This document shows, one piece after another, positions 47,084 through 57,417 of a stretch of DNA of 64,000 bases. This DNA comes from Lacrimispora xylanisolvens. Lineage in GTDB: Bacteria; Bacillota; Clostridia; Lachnospirales; Lachnospiraceae. The translations under genes were made by a program, and so were the position numbers. Numbering within the stretch: position 1 is the first letter of the stretch; every line of letters starts with the position of its first letter. The stretch lies in the NCBI RefSeq assembly GCF_002934545.1, contig NZ_PTJA01000005.1, forward strand, positions 1 to 64,000. Reading direction: 5' to 3'. Under the pieces are notes generated by a model. It saw nothing but the letters and a program-made list of their open reading frames with translations. It was not told where the DNA came from and ran no database searches.

Positions 47084-47109
47084 GACTTAACCAGCAGTTT
47101 TTTCTGCTA

Positions 47110-48459
47110 TTATTTGTATTGCTCTTTCAGCTTGGCATTTTCCTCGCTGATAGCATCAAAGATTGCTTTTGCAGCATCATCTGCACTGCTCTGTCCAAAT
47201 TCAAATTTCTCGTAATTTTTGTCGTATGCGTCTGTAAATTTGGCATTCTCAAAAATCGGAGAGTTATTGATTACTTTTGCGTTGGCAGTAAAGTCATAAG
47301 CATCTTTTACAACACCGGTAATCTGACCGTCTGCTTCCAGGGAGGCTTTTGCTGCCTTTGAAGCAACCATTCCTCTGGTGGAACCCATTAATTTTGTTCC
47401 TTCCGGATCGTTTAAAATGTACTGTAAGAATTCTGCGGCAGCCTTTGGATTCTTGGAATCCTTGGAAATTGCAAAGGTTAAAGATGGCTTTGCCATAGTT
47501 CCCTCAAATTTTGCACCATCAATTACTGGAAGCGGTGCAATTGCCAGCTGGTCGCCTTTATCTGATAAGGTCTTGGCATTGGAAGCAATTCCGCCGGTCC
47601 ATTCTAAGACGCCGGCATAACCGCCGTTAATAAATTTAGCGTTCTGAGCGATACTAACAGGCTCATTGCCTACATTTTCAATGTAGTCTTTTCTGGAGCA
47701 GAATACATGGGCATCTGCCAGATCTTTATACCAGATCAGCGCATCTTTATAATCTTCCTGTGTATAATTCATGCTTAAATCATCGGCAAACTCTCCCTTG
47801 CCTGTCTTCTGCTGCAGATAGTAGATGGCAGCAAAACGGAATGTGGGGCTGACGATTAAATAAGAGTTGGGATCTGCTTTTGTAAATGCTTCTGCCGCTT
47901 TCTTATATTCGTCAAAGGTCTTTGGAAGCTCCTTGATTCCGGCTCTTTCAAATGCTGACTTGTTCAAATAAAATCCAAGGGTATTCTGACCGTATGGAAT
48001 TGCCTGCATCTTGCCTGCTCTCTGACCAAATTTTAAAAACTCCGGATCATACTGGCTGAAATCAAAGATGTCCTTTACCTGATCCAGATCATAAAATCCT
48101 TTGCCGTCGGGGCTGTACTGAAGAACCCATGGATAGTTTACTGTCATGATGTCCGCTGCAGTCCCTCCTGCGTAACGGGTGGCAAATGTCTCTTCCAGAT
48201 TACCAAAGCCGGATGGCTCTCCTGTTACTTTGATTTTTCCTGCATGAGCGGTATTAAACGCATCAATTGCTTTCTGAGTGGCCTGGTGACGGTCATCATT
48301 TCCCCACCAGGAAAAGTTTAAAGCCACCTCTCCCCCTGCATCTTTTCCTGCTGTTTCTCCTTTAGCCGGCTCTGCGGTCTTACTGCTGCATCCGGTAGCC
48401 AGCATACTGGCTGCAAGTAACGCAGCACACATCATACCTGTTGTTTTCCTCATACCCAT
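47110..48459 (-). CDS. Oligosaccharide-binding lipoprotein, GH67 locus
   Basis: Extracellular solute-binding protein of 449 residues. The signal peptide MGMRKTTGMMCAALLAASML leads to the lipobox LATGCSS. The ligand domain opens VALNFSWWGNDDRHQATQKA and has several Trp/Tyr residues in the expected sugar cleft. The start at 48459 is 7 nt after AAGGAGGAG; the frame also opens at 48480, upstream of that site. By context it binds (methyl)glucuronate-substituted xylo-oligosaccharides. Confidence 0.92.
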   Translation of the reverse strand: MGMRKTTGMMCAALLAASMLATGCSSKTAEPAKGETAGKDAGGEVALNFSWWGNDDRHQATQKAIDAFNTAHAGKIKVTGEPSGFGNLEETFATRYAGGTAADIMTVNYPWVLQYSPDGKGFYDLDQVKDIFDFSQYDPEFLKFGQRAGKMQAIPYGQNTLGFYLNKSAFERAGIKELPKTFDEYKKAAEAFTKADPNSYLIVSPTFRFAAIYYLQQKTGKGEFADDLSMNYTQEDYKDALIWYKDLADAHVFCSRKDYIENVGNEPVSIAQNAKFINGGYAGVLEWTGGIASNAKTLSDKGDQLAIAPLPVIDGAKFEGTMAKPSLTFAISKDSKNPKAAAEFLQYILNDPEGTKLMGSTRGMVASKAAKASLEADGQITGVVKDAYDFTANAKVINNSPIFENAKFTDAYDKNYEKFEFGQSSADDAAKAIFDAISEENAKLKEQYK

Positions 48460-48515
48460 TTCTAAACTCCTCCTTCTCATTAATCATTGATTTATTATGA
48501 AAAAACTAAGAACTG

Positions 48516-50477
48516 CTAATTGTAGATCGTTCTTCCTGCTTCATCCCCAATACCGGATTTCCGGAAGAAGTAAGTATTGACCTGATCCCGCCACTGCACT
48601 GCATTTTTAAGCTGCAGGTTCAGGCGTTCTCTTACGTTTTTATAACTGTCTTCATCAAGCACATCCCGAATGCTCTCCCACTTGGCCTGGTATTCCTTTA
48701 CCTTCTCCACACCATCAAAATGGGTATCGTAGATATGCTGAATCACAGTCTTCCCTGAATGAAGCACATGGGTATAAGGTACATGATGAAAAAACAGCAA
48801 TAACTGGTCAGGACATGTGTTAATATCTTCATACTCTTGAAATTTAAGAGGCGAATACTGCTTTGTATAACCAGTTCCGGTTGCTGCAGTCCGGTCTCTT
48901 CCCACTCCGTCCCTGTCGGCGTAGTGGTAAGTCCCCCAGCAGTCGTATTCATAGCCATCGATATCACATCCATAATGAATTCCCGGCTTACACATAAATC
49001 CTACAGCCAGAGGGCAGGTATAATCCTCGTACGTATCTCTGGAGGTAATGAGAATGGACAATGCTTTTTTCATTGCATCTTCCGTCAAATCAAAGCTTAA
49101 ATGAAGCCACTCCTGGGCTATTTCCTCTGAAGTCAGATCGTTGTCCCATGCAAGCCGTCCATATCCGTACCAGTTGGCCTGTGCCATCTTATTTCCAGTC
49201 CAGTTCCGGTCCATTCCCACATTTCCCACTGCACAGATCCCGGAAAGCTTTTGATTGGGAGAATACTCCCTGACCGCATTTTTAACCAGACTTGATGCTC
49301 CATGCCTGGTGTCAAAATCCAGGACTTCCTTCCACATGGGAACCAGATAGCAGATATCTTTCTGGTGACCGGTGTACTCCTGGGTAATCTGGAACTCCAG
49401 TATCTGATTGGTCTCTTTTAAGGAGCCAAACAAAGGTGAGACCGGTTCCCTGATCTGGAAATCAATGGGACCGTTCTTAATCTGTAAAATAACATTTTCA
49501 TCAAAACTTCCGTCTAATTCATGAAAGAGATCGTAAGCGGCCCGTGCCCGGTCAAGACTTCGGTCTCTCCAGTCCTGGGTGCAGTCATAAACAAAGCATC
49601 TCCAGATGATAATCCCTCCAAAAGGCCGGATTGCTTTTGCCAGCATATTGGCTCCATCTCCATGACTTCTTCCATATGTAAACGGACCCGGTTCATGTTC
49701 CGAATCGGCCTTTACAACAAATCCGCCAAAATCCGGGATTATGCTGTATAGTTCCTCTACCGTATGCCTCCACCAGGAAGCTACCTCCGGGCTCAGGGGA
49801 TCTGCTGTAGAAAGCTTCCCTACTGAGATAGGTGCTGCAAAATCAATGGCAAGAAATATCCGGATTCCATATGCAGTAAAAATATCTCCTATTTTTTTTA
49901 TTTCCTTTAAATTATCCCCAGTGATGAAAAAGCGTTCGTATTTCCTGACGTTTACGTTGTTGATGGAAACTGCATTAATTCCTACTGATGCCAGCAGTCT
50001 GGCATATTGACGGATCAGATCCATATCACCGCGAAACTTATTATGATCAAAAAAAATCGAGTTTCCAGAATACCCTCGTTCAATGGTTCCGTCAAAATTA
50101 TCCCAGTGATTAATCATCCGGTAATTCTGATCCGGAATACTCTTATAAGGGAAGCTTTCTTTCTTACTCACCAGCAGACGATGTAAACCGAATATTCCGT
50201 AAAGGAGACCTTTTTGTGCGCTCCCTTTGATCTCATATCCCGCTTCTGTTTTATCTATGGAATATCCCTCATCTCCAAGGCCGGCTTCCTCTGCAAGGCT
50301 TAATACAATTGAGGCATCTTCCTTTTGTGAACGTGAAATTCCATCAAACAGAAGTGGCATCTCCCGTTCAATTGTCCGGGCTGTCACTGACGGGGCCCTG
50401 TCTTCCATAAACCAGGTTACAATTTGTTTTTTGCTTACCGGCTTGAGCAACCAGCATAAATCTCGTTTTTCAAACAT
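48516..50477 (-). CDS. aguA: Alpha-glucuronidase, glycoside hydrolase family 67
   Basis: Removes (4-O-methyl-)alpha-D-glucuronate from the non-reducing end of xylo-oligosaccharides. The 653-residue chain matches GH67 in length and blocks: RMINHWDNFDGTIERGYSG at about 110, the catalytic region GFVVKADSEHEPGPFTYGR at about 255-275 with Glu, and NKMAQANWYGYGRLAWD. No signal peptide, so the enzyme is intracellular and acts on imported oligosaccharides. The ATG at 50477 (MFEKRDLC) has GGAAGG upstream; a GTG at 50495 lies before that site. First gene of the operon, divergent from the AraC regulator. Confidence 0.93.
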   Translation of the reverse strand: MFEKRDLCWLLKPVSKKQIVTWFMEDRAPSVTARTIEREMPLLFDGISRSQKEDASIVLSLAEEAGLGDEGYSIDKTEAGYEIKGSAQKGLLYGIFGLHRLLVSKKESFPYKSIPDQNYRMINHWDNFDGTIERGYSGNSIFFDHNKFRGDMDLIRQYARLLASVGINAVSINNVNVRKYERFFITGDNLKEIKKIGDIFTAYGIRIFLAIDFAAPISVGKLSTADPLSPEVASWWRHTVEELYSIIPDFGGFVVKADSEHEPGPFTYGRSHGDGANMLAKAIRPFGGIIIWRCFVYDCTQDWRDRSLDRARAAYDLFHELDGSFDENVILQIKNGPIDFQIREPVSPLFGSLKETNQILEFQITQEYTGHQKDICYLVPMWKEVLDFDTRHGASSLVKNAVREYSPNQKLSGICAVGNVGMDRNWTGNKMAQANWYGYGRLAWDNDLTSEEIAQEWLHLSFDLTEDAMKKALSILITSRDTYEDYTCPLAVGFMCKPGIHYGCDIDGYEYDCWGTYHYADRDGVGRDRTAATGTGYTKQYSPLKFQEYEDINTCPDQLLLFFHHVPYTHVLHSGKTVIQHIYDTHFDGVEKVKEYQAKWESIRDVLDEDSYKNVRERLNLQLKNAVQWRDQVNTYFFRKSGIGDEAGRTIYN

Positions 50478-50776
50478 CCCTATTCCTTCCTGCACTCAGT
50501 CCGACAATTATCATTTTTTACCATGTAAAACATTACAAACAAAGCTTCGTCCGATAGGTGTATCATAGCAAATTGCACAAAATATTAGAATGGAATGATT
50601 TAAGATTTTTGTAATTATTAAAGATTATTTTTTGATAAAATAGACTTGTATTGTAATTATCAATGCCCTATAATACGATTAAGCGCATAAATCGACAAAT
50701 TTATAAAAATATTTACTTGTATTAATTTAATAATTATTTTAAATTGGGTTTTCCCATAGAAAAAGGAGCGTTTCAA

Positions 50777-51586
50777 ATGACCGAGGAACTGGATTTTAAC
50801 AATCTGATACCGGAACTTCATTACTACATTCACAGAAAACCTACTCCCGGCTGGAAGATTGAGCCCTGCATTACATCCTTTATTGATATCACCTATGTAA
50901 TGGATGGGAAAGCCGAATATACCATTAATGATCAGACCTATATTGTGAATAAAGGCGATTTAATCTGCATTCCTCAAAACAGCTACCGGGCAGCCACCAG
51001 TATCCCTGATGATCTGATTGAGTGCTATGCCACAAACTTTCGTCTCCGCAACCAGACAGGTGAGTATGTTTCGCTGCCTCTGCCATTTATCAGCCACATC
51101 GGAAGCAATCCACAGCTGATCGCTCTTTATAATGAGATGCACAGTGAATGGCTGCAACAGAATTTTGGTTATATGCTAAAGGTAAGAGCCATTCTGTGCA
51201 TGATACTTCACCTGATTTTAGACCAGCTGCTAAACAAAAATCACGCCAGCCAGGATGATCCCCGCATCAAAAGCAGCATTCACTATATGAGTGCTCATTA
51301 CTGGGAGAACTTAACCACAGAGGAGATGGCAAAAAGATATCATCTTCATCCGGCATACTACGGGAATCTCTTTCAAAAAGTCACAGGAATGACCTTTAAA
51401 CAGTATCTTATTTCAATACGATTGAACTATGCGGAAAATTTATTAAAAAGTGGGGAATACAGTGTGGGGGAAGTAGCTTTGCAATGCGGATTTTCTGATA
51501 TTTTTTATTTCAGCAAGTTGTTTAAGGCAAAAAAGGGAATTCCACCTTCTGCCTGCTTTCTGGAAGAAAAGAATTCATTAAAATAA
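50777..51586 (+). CDS. AraC-family regulator of the GH67 locus
   Basis: A 269-residue AraC/XylS-type activator with an N-terminal cupin sugar-sensing domain (about 15-90; SFIDITYVMDGKAEYTINDQ, VNKGDLICIPQNS) and two C-terminal helix-turn-helix units, the second with the block VGEVALQCGFSDIFYFSKLF. The start at 50777 follows AAGGAG; the frame open to 50744 lies upstream of that site. It is divergent from the alpha-glucuronidase operon with a 300-bp shared control region, so control of that operon by an imported sugar is likely. No clear operator or cre site was found. Confidence 0.9.
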   Translation: MTEELDFNNLIPELHYYIHRKPTPGWKIEPCITSFIDITYVMDGKAEYTINDQTYIVNKGDLICIPQNSYRAATSIPDDLIECYATNFRLRNQTGEYVSLPLPFISHIGSNPQLIALYNEMHSEWLQQNFGYMLKVRAILCMILHLILDQLLNKNHASQDDPRIKSSIHYMSAHYWENLTTEEMAKRYHLHPAYYGNLFQKVTGMTFKQYLISIRLNYAENLLKSGEYSVGEVALQCGFSDIFYFSKLFKAKKGIPPSACFLEEKNSLK

Positions 51587-51589
51587 ACC

Positions 51590-51638
51590 AAAAATCAGCC
51601 TGAACTGCGGGATCAATTCGCAGACCAGACTGATTTTT
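51590..51638. terminator. Bidirectional terminator between AraC gene and purL
   Basis: The outer stem AAAAATCAG.CTG / CAG.CTGATTTTT and inner stem CTGCG/CGCAG make a two-tier hairpin with T-runs on both strands, between convergent genes. Confidence 0.88.
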
Positions 51639-51647
51639 CTGACTCAT

Positions 51648-54600
51648 TTATTTAAAATATTTTACTCCCGATTCAAAAACTAACATATCCTGTTCCCCAT
51701 AGATATTCATGGCAACGCCGTCTCCCCGCCGCTCGGAATGCGCCATTTTACCAAGGATTCTTCCGTCAGGACTTGTAATACCTTCAATTGCCATATAAGA
51801 GCCGTTTGGATTCCAGTCCTCAGCCATGGTCGGGCAGCCAGATGCATCTACATACTGAGTTGCCACCTGACCGTTTTGAATCAGTTTCTCCAGCCATTCC
51901 TCATTGGCAACAAACCGTCCCTCGCCATGAGAAGCGGGATTGCAGTAAACGCCGCCTAATTGGGCGCCGGATAGCCATGGAGACTTGTTGGAAACCACTT
52001 TTGTATAAACCATCTTGGAAATATGGCGTCCGATGGTATTCATGGCAAGAGTGGGGGAATCCTCTCTCTGTTTTGTAACAGCGCCTTCCGGTACCAGCCC
52101 CAGCTTGATCAGAGCCTGGAAACCGTTACAAATGCCTAACATCAATCCGTCTCTTTCTTCCATAAGCTTTGTGATTTCTTCTTTGATTGCCTCATTTCTA
52201 AATACTGCTGCGAAGAATTTGGCAGAACCGTCAGGCTCATCACCGGCGGAAAATCCTCCGGGGAACATCACGATCTGGGATTTACTGATCTGCGTTTTGT
52301 AGCACTCGATTGATTCCCGGATATCACTGGCAGTTAAGTTTCTAAATACACGGGTAACTACATTGGCACCCGCTTTTTCAAAGGCTTTTGTGCTGTCGTA
52401 TTCGCAGTTTGTTCCCGGAAATACCGGTATAAATACGATCGGCTTTGCAACCTTGTTTTTGCAGACATAGACATTTGATGCCTCATATAATTTCTCAGCA
52501 GCCGTTTCCTCTTTTGCACCGGAATTGGTTGGGAAAACCTCCTCAAGGGTCTTTGTCCATGCGTGAATTGCCTCCTCTACGGAGATTGCAACTGCTCCAT
52601 ATTCAAACACTCCCTGATCCGTTACATTACCGATTACGGTATGAGGAATTGAAAGCTCTGCCATCTTATCAGCTGGAATTTCACAGACCAGATTTCCCCA
52701 GCCTGCCTCAAAAAGCTGTTCTGGTTTCACAGTGTCTTCCAGCTTAACACCAAGCTTGTTTCCAAATGCCATCTTGCTTACTGCTTCGCAGATACCATTG
52801 CTTTCCACTGCATAGGCTGAAATTACCCGTTTAGCCTTAATATTTTCAAATAATTTTCCGTAAAGGCCCATCACCTGTTCATATACCGGAAGATCATATT
52901 GGTCCTTTTGAATTTCAATCAGAACAAGTCTATTTCCCGGCTGTTTCAATTCTGGCGTAATAATGTGCTTATGGCTGGCAATATCCACTGCAAAGGAAAC
53001 AAGGGTTGGAGGAACATCCACATCCTGGAATGTACCCGACATACTGTCCTTTCCGCCGATAGACGGCAGACCAAATCCCATCTGGGCATGGTAAGCACCT
53101 AAAAGAGCTGCAAAGGGCTGACTCCAGCGTGCAGGATCTTCAGACATGCGGCGGAAATATTCCTGGAAGGTGAAACGGATCTTTTTGTAATCACCGCCTG
53201 CTGCCACGATTTTAGCTACTGATGACAAAACTGCATAGATTGCACCGTGATAAGGACTCCAGCTGGATAAATAGGGATCAAAGCCATAGCTCATCATGGT
53301 TACGGTATCGGTGGTTCCCTGTTCCACAGGAAGTTTGGCTACCATAGACTGCGTCTCAGTCAGCTGATATCTGCCTCCATAAGGCATAAAGACACTTCCT
53401 GCGCCGATGGAACCGTCAAACATCTCCACCAGCCCCTTCTGGGAGCATACATTTAAACCGGAAAGCAGATTAAGCCAGGTACTCTTTACATCTTCCACTT
53501 CCTTCTTACCAAACACACTGCCTTCTTTTGACGGAACTTCTACGATAACCGACGCTTCCTGATGAGCCCCGTTGGTGTCTAAAAACCCACGGCTGATATC
53601 AACAATGGTTTTGCCTCTCCAGCTCATCACCAGCCTTGGTTCTTCCGTTACAACCGCAACTTCAACCGCCTCTAAATTCTCCTCTGCTGCGTAGGAAAGG
53701 AACTGATCCACTTGTTTTGGATCAATCACCACTGCCATACGCTCCTGGGACTCAGAAATAGCGATTTCTGTGCCGTCAAGTCCGGCATACTTTTTGGGAA
53801 CCTTGTCCAGATCAATTTTAAGTCCCTCTGCCAGCTCTCCGATTGCCACGGAAACACCACCTGCACCGAAGTCGTTACACTTTTTAATGATACGGCTGAC
53901 TTCTGCCCTGCGGAATAACCTCTGGATCTTTCTCTCTGTAGGAGCATTTCCCTTCTGAACTTCTGCACCGCAGGTTTCAATGGAATCCTCTGTATGAACC
54001 TTGGAGGAACCGGTCGCACCTCCGCAGCCGTCACGTCCCGTTCTTCCACCAAGCAGGATAATAATATCTCCCGGATCGGAAGTTTCCCGGATCACGTTTT
54101 TTCTGGGAGCTGCACCCATAACCGCTCCGATTTCCATTCTCTTTGCCACATAATTGGGATGATAGATTTCCTTTACATAACCGGTTGCAAGACCGATCTG
54201 ATTTCCATAAGAGCTGTATCCTCTGGCTGCTCCTGTCACGATCTTTCTCTGAGGCAGCTTTCCCTTTAATGTTTCCTTTAAGGATCTTGTAGGATCAGCA
54301 GCGCCGGTTACACGCATGGCCTGATACACATAGGTACGTCCGGAAAGGGGATCCCTGATGGCACCGCCAAGACAGGTTGCCGCTCCTCCGAAAGGCTCGA
54401 TTTCAGTGGGATGGTTGTGGGTCTCATTTTTAAAGTTTACCAGCCACTCTTCTTCTTTTCCGTCAATCTCCACCGGAACTACAATGCTGCATGCATTGAT
54501 TTCATCCGATACTTCCAGATCCTCAAGTTTTCCTTCCAGACGAAGCTTTTTCATAGCCATCAAAGCCAGATCCATGAGACAGACAAACTTTCCGCTCTTT

Positions 54601-55397
54601 CCCTTTAATACTTCCTCCCGGTCAGAAAGATAACGCTGGTAGGTTGCTTCCATTGGCTTTTTATAGTCCCCGTCCGTAAATACCACGTCCTTTAACTCGG
54701 TCTGGAACGTGGTATGGCGGCAATGATCGGACCAGTAAGTATCAAGTACCCGGATTTCCGTCATGGTCGGATCTCTGTGCTCTTCATCCCTGTAATAATT
54801 CTGAATGTGGAGGAAATCCTGAAATGTCATGGCAAGGTTTAAGGATTGATATAATTCCTTCAGCTTTGACTCTTCCAGACTTTCAAATCCTTCAAATACA
54901 ATCACATCCGCTGGTATGTCAAATACAGTAACCAGCGTTTGTGGTTTTGTCTCTTCTGCCTGCCTGGAATCCACCGGATTAATACAAAAGGATTTCACTT
55001 CCTCGGTCTGAGCGGTTGTAAGAGCGCCGGAAATGACATAAGTAACAGCCGATTTAATTACTGGCTCCTCATCTTCTTTGAGAATTTTCACACACTGCTC
55101 TGCAGAATCTGCTCTCTGGTCAAACTGTCCGGGAAGATATTCCACGGTAAAAACGGTATCTCCTTCTTTAACCGGAACTTCCTCTTCATAAACCAGGTCA
55201 AGCGCAGGTTCTGAAAAAACGGTAGTGAGAGCCAGTTTATAGGTCTCCTCTGAAATATTTTCCACATCATACCGAATCAGAACCCGCACATCCGTTACTG
55301 TGCCGATTCCCAGATAATTTGCGATTTCCTCTTTCAGTTCTCCTGCTTTTACGGCATAAGCTGCTTTTTTCTCAACGTATACTCTTCTTACACTCAT
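51648..55397 (-). CDS. purL: Phosphoribosylformylglycinamidine synthase (single chain)
   Basis: Fourth step of de novo purine synthesis: FGAR + glutamine + ATP to FGAM. The 1,249-residue chain is the fused form with the N-terminal linker (about 170-240), two synthetase halves (YWSDHCRHTTF at about 235; GGKDSMSGTF at about 800) and a C-terminal glutaminase (about 990-1249) with nucleophile Cys in LGICNGFQAL and His in NPASHGEGRFV. Many clostridia have this long form, while Bacillus uses separate PurS/Q/L. It stands alone, without other pur genes next to it and without a purine riboswitch in the upstream 170 bp. Confidence 0.96.
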   Translation of the reverse strand: MSVRRVYVEKKAAYAVKAGELKEEIANYLGIGTVTDVRVLIRYDVENISEETYKLALTTVFSEPALDLVYEEEVPVKEGDTVFTVEYLPGQFDQRADSAEQCVKILKEDEEPVIKSAVTYVISGALTTAQTEEVKSFCINPVDSRQAEETKPQTLVTVFDIPADVIVFEGFESLEESKLKELYQSLNLAMTFQDFLHIQNYYRDEEHRDPTMTEIRVLDTYWSDHCRHTTFQTELKDVVFTDGDYKKPMEATYQRYLSDREEVLKGKSGKFVCLMDLALMAMKKLRLEGKLEDLEVSDEINACSIVVPVEIDGKEEEWLVNFKNETHNHPTEIEPFGGAATCLGGAIRDPLSGRTYVYQAMRVTGAADPTRSLKETLKGKLPQRKIVTGAARGYSSYGNQIGLATGYVKEIYHPNYVAKRMEIGAVMGAAPRKNVIRETSDPGDIIILLGGRTGRDGCGGATGSSKVHTEDSIETCGAEVQKGNAPTERKIQRLFRRAEVSRIIKKCNDFGAGGVSVAIGELAEGLKIDLDKVPKKYAGLDGTEIAISESQERMAVVIDPKQVDQFLSYAAEENLEAVEVAVVTEEPRLVMSWRGKTIVDISRGFLDTNGAHQEASVIVEVPSKEGSVFGKKEVEDVKSTWLNLLSGLNVCSQKGLVEMFDGSIGAGSVFMPYGGRYQLTETQSMVAKLPVEQGTTDTVTMMSYGFDPYLSSWSPYHGAIYAVLSSVAKIVAAGGDYKKIRFTFQEYFRRMSEDPARWSQPFAALLGAYHAQMGFGLPSIGGKDSMSGTFQDVDVPPTLVSFAVDIASHKHIITPELKQPGNRLVLIEIQKDQYDLPVYEQVMGLYGKLFENIKAKRVISAYAVESNGICEAVSKMAFGNKLGVKLEDTVKPEQLFEAGWGNLVCEIPADKMAELSIPHTVIGNVTDQGVFEYGAVAISVEEAIHAWTKTLEEVFPTNSGAKEETAAEKLYEASNVYVCKNKVAKPIVFIPVFPGTNCEYDSTKAFEKAGANVVTRVFRNLTASDIRESIECYKTQISKSQIVMFPGGFSAGDEPDGSAKFFAAVFRNEAIKEEITKLMEERDGLMLGICNGFQALIKLGLVPEGAVTKQREDSPTLAMNTIGRHISKMVYTKVVSNKSPWLSGAQLGGVYCNPASHGEGRFVANEEWLEKLIQNGQVATQYVDASGCPTMAEDWNPNGSYMAIEGITSPDGRILGKMAHSERRGDGVAMNIYGEQDMLVFESGVKYFK

Positions 55398-55531
55398 AAT
55401 TTCCTCCTTGTAAAGAATCCTTATGATCTATCAGGTCAGACTTCCCTGTTATTATCGTACAAATATCATACCATAAAACATATCAATTAGAGAAATTAAT
55501 ATATCTTATGTCATTGATCACTTTTATTAAT

Positions 55532-55568
55532 AAAACGACGCCGAAATCATCTGGTTTCGGCATCGTTT
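55532..55568 (-). terminator. Terminator of pfp
   Basis: The stem AACGACGCCGAAA / TTTCGGCATCGTTT read on the minus strand is followed by TATTAATAAAAG. It overlaps the last few bases before the pfp stop region at 55571. Confidence 0.75.
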
Positions 55569-55570
55569 CT

Positions 55571-56818
55571 TTATTGATTCTTATTATTTTTGCAATACAG
55601 ATGCCTTGGCAGGCCATCGGTCATGATAGGAGTCAGTTCTGCCTGAATCAGAGGCCGGAGATAGTTTAAAAATTCATCTGTCACATAATCACCTGCTTCA
55701 TTGATCCACTCTCTTGGAACCTTTTTCTCAATGTTTGCAACCTTATGGACATCGTAAATATCGGTGACACAGATATAAGGATCATCCGAGATCCGTTTTA
55801 AAATTACCATTTTACCTGTCTCACCCTCAAATGCCGCTTTCACAGCTGCCCCGCCTACCTGATAGGCCTCGGTAATATCCACTCTGGACACCATATGGGA
55901 AGCACATCGCTGGAGAGAACTGAACTCAATGGCTCTGGTCTTACAGCCGGTTTCTCTTGCAATCCGGCTTGCAAGATATCTGGCTGCACCGGTAAGCTGC
56001 CGGTGTCCAAAGGCATCCACATAATCCACGTTATCGGTCAGTTCACAGACATATCTGCCGTCTTCCACCCGGATTCCTTCCGAAATGGCTGCTACCACTG
56101 ATTTTTTCTGTTTGTGAAGCCCGGCTATCTTCTTCATAAACTCTTCGATATCAAAAGGAATCTCCGGAAGGAAGATCATATCCGGCCCCTCACAGTCCTC
56201 GCACTTAGCCAGTGCTGCTGCACCGGTAAGCCAGCCTGCATTCCGCCCCATAATCTCAATCAGGGTCACATTCTGCTGGTCATACACCAGGCCATCCCGG
56301 ATTACTTCCTTTGTAATGGATCCGATATATTTTGCAGCGCTTCCATAGCCAGGCGTATGATCGGTGGCTGCCAGATCATTGTCAATGGTTTTCGGAACTC
56401 CCATAAAACGGATCCGGCTGCCATTTAAAATAGAGTAATCGGACAGCTTCTTAATGGTATCCATGGAATCATTGCCGCCTATGTAGAAGAAATATTCAAT
56501 CTCCATGTCTTCAAGTATGTGAAATATCTTCTTGTAAATCTCCTGGTCTTCATGAATCTCCGGCAGTTTAAATCTGCAGGAACCAAGATAAGAGGAGGGC
56601 GTCCGCTTTAACAATTCAATATCCAGATCACTTTTTATGTGTTCAGACAAGTCCACCACCCGGTTTTCAAGCAATCCCTGGATTCCATGAAGCATTCCAT
56701 ATACAATCTTCGCTCCTCTGTCCCTGGCCGTTTTATAGACTCCCGCAAGGCTGGAATTAATCACTGCGGTGGGTCCTCCCGACTGACCAACAATCACATT
56801 ACCCCTGATTTCCTTCAT
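55571..56818 (-). CDS. pfp: PPi-type 6-phosphofructokinase
   Basis: Glycolytic enzyme phosphorylating fructose 6-phosphate, 415 residues. VGQSGGPTAVIN opens the chain; GGNDSMDTIK at about 107-116 has Asp instead of the Gly found in ATP enzymes (GGDGS), and VPKTIDNDL at about 140 has the Lys that marks pyrophosphate use. EIMGRNAGWLTG follows. This suggests a reversible PPi-dependent enzyme as in many anaerobic clostridia. The residues support this but do not prove the donor. Stand-alone with its own terminator. Confidence 0.88.
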   Translation of the reverse strand: MKEIRGNVIVGQSGGPTAVINSSLAGVYKTARDRGAKIVYGMLHGIQGLLENRVVDLSEHIKSDLDIELLKRTPSSYLGSCRFKLPEIHEDQEIYKKIFHILEDMEIEYFFYIGGNDSMDTIKKLSDYSILNGSRIRFMGVPKTIDNDLAATDHTPGYGSAAKYIGSITKEVIRDGLVYDQQNVTLIEIMGRNAGWLTGAAALAKCEDCEGPDMIFLPEIPFDIEEFMKKIAGLHKQKKSVVAAISEGIRVEDGRYVCELTDNVDYVDAFGHRQLTGAARYLASRIARETGCKTRAIEFSSLQRCASHMVSRVDITEAYQVGGAAVKAAFEGETGKMVILKRISDDPYICVTDIYDVHKVANIEKKVPREWINEAGDYVTDEFLNYLRPLIQAELTPIMTDGLPRHLYCKNNKNQ

Positions 56819-57093
56819 AATTAACAGTTTCCTCCCTGATACTCTTTTTTGTAAGTACTTACAATTTTCTGATAATCATATCATAATATAGAGGGGTCAT
56901 AAAATCAACCTAAGATAAATGATTCACAATTTTTCATTGTCTTACAACAGGAACAAAATCTTCCATATCTTTTTGCAGAATTACAAAATGACATATTTCG
57001 ACATTTATCGTCATTTTTCATAATACTGCTTGAAAAAAAACAGTTTTTACAATATAGTAGTAAAGGATTTTTTTACGAAGGAGCGTTAATTGA

Positions 57094-57411
57094 ATGGAAC
57101 TTGATCAGCAGTTAAAAGATTTATCCCAGAAATACTTATTTGAAAGCACTCAGTATCAGACCGACGGTCAGAGCCCTAATCTGGAAGTTTGCTTACAGCT
57201 CAGGGAAAGCCACATTGATACCTTTATCCAGAAAGCTGGACAGCTTAATTCCCTTGTGGAATCCTGCGCCAATATGGTTGGTATCTTTGATACCGCCGCA
57301 GCGAAGGAGGAAATGCTTAAGACGACCATCCGCTGCAGCGGACGTGATAAGCTTTTTATCCGCACTACCCCTTCCATGATGAAAATTCTGGTTGAAACAT
57401 TGTTTGATTAA
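57094..57411 (+). CDS. Conserved-looking 105-residue protein, function unknown
   Basis: A small soluble protein, start ATG after GGAGCG. It has heptad-like helical stretches (DTFIQKAGQLNSLVESCANM; TAAAKEEMLKTTIRC) and two Cys at about 58 and 80, but no recognised domain or signal peptide. Frame use and ribosome site are normal, and the terminator is close behind (57418-57448), so it is a real gene, transcribed alone between two minus-strand neighbours. Confidence 0.75.
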   Translation: MELDQQLKDLSQKYLFESTQYQTDGQSPNLEVCLQLRESHIDTFIQKAGQLNSLVESCANMVGIFDTAAAKEEMLKTTIRCSGRDKLFIRTTPSMMKILVETLFD

Positions 57412-57417
57412 AGATCA

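Noticed and set aside
55398-55531. Purine riboswitch upstream of purL
   Set aside because: The conserved purine-aptamer core and an expression-platform hairpin were not found. The only strong hairpin nearby is the pfp terminator.
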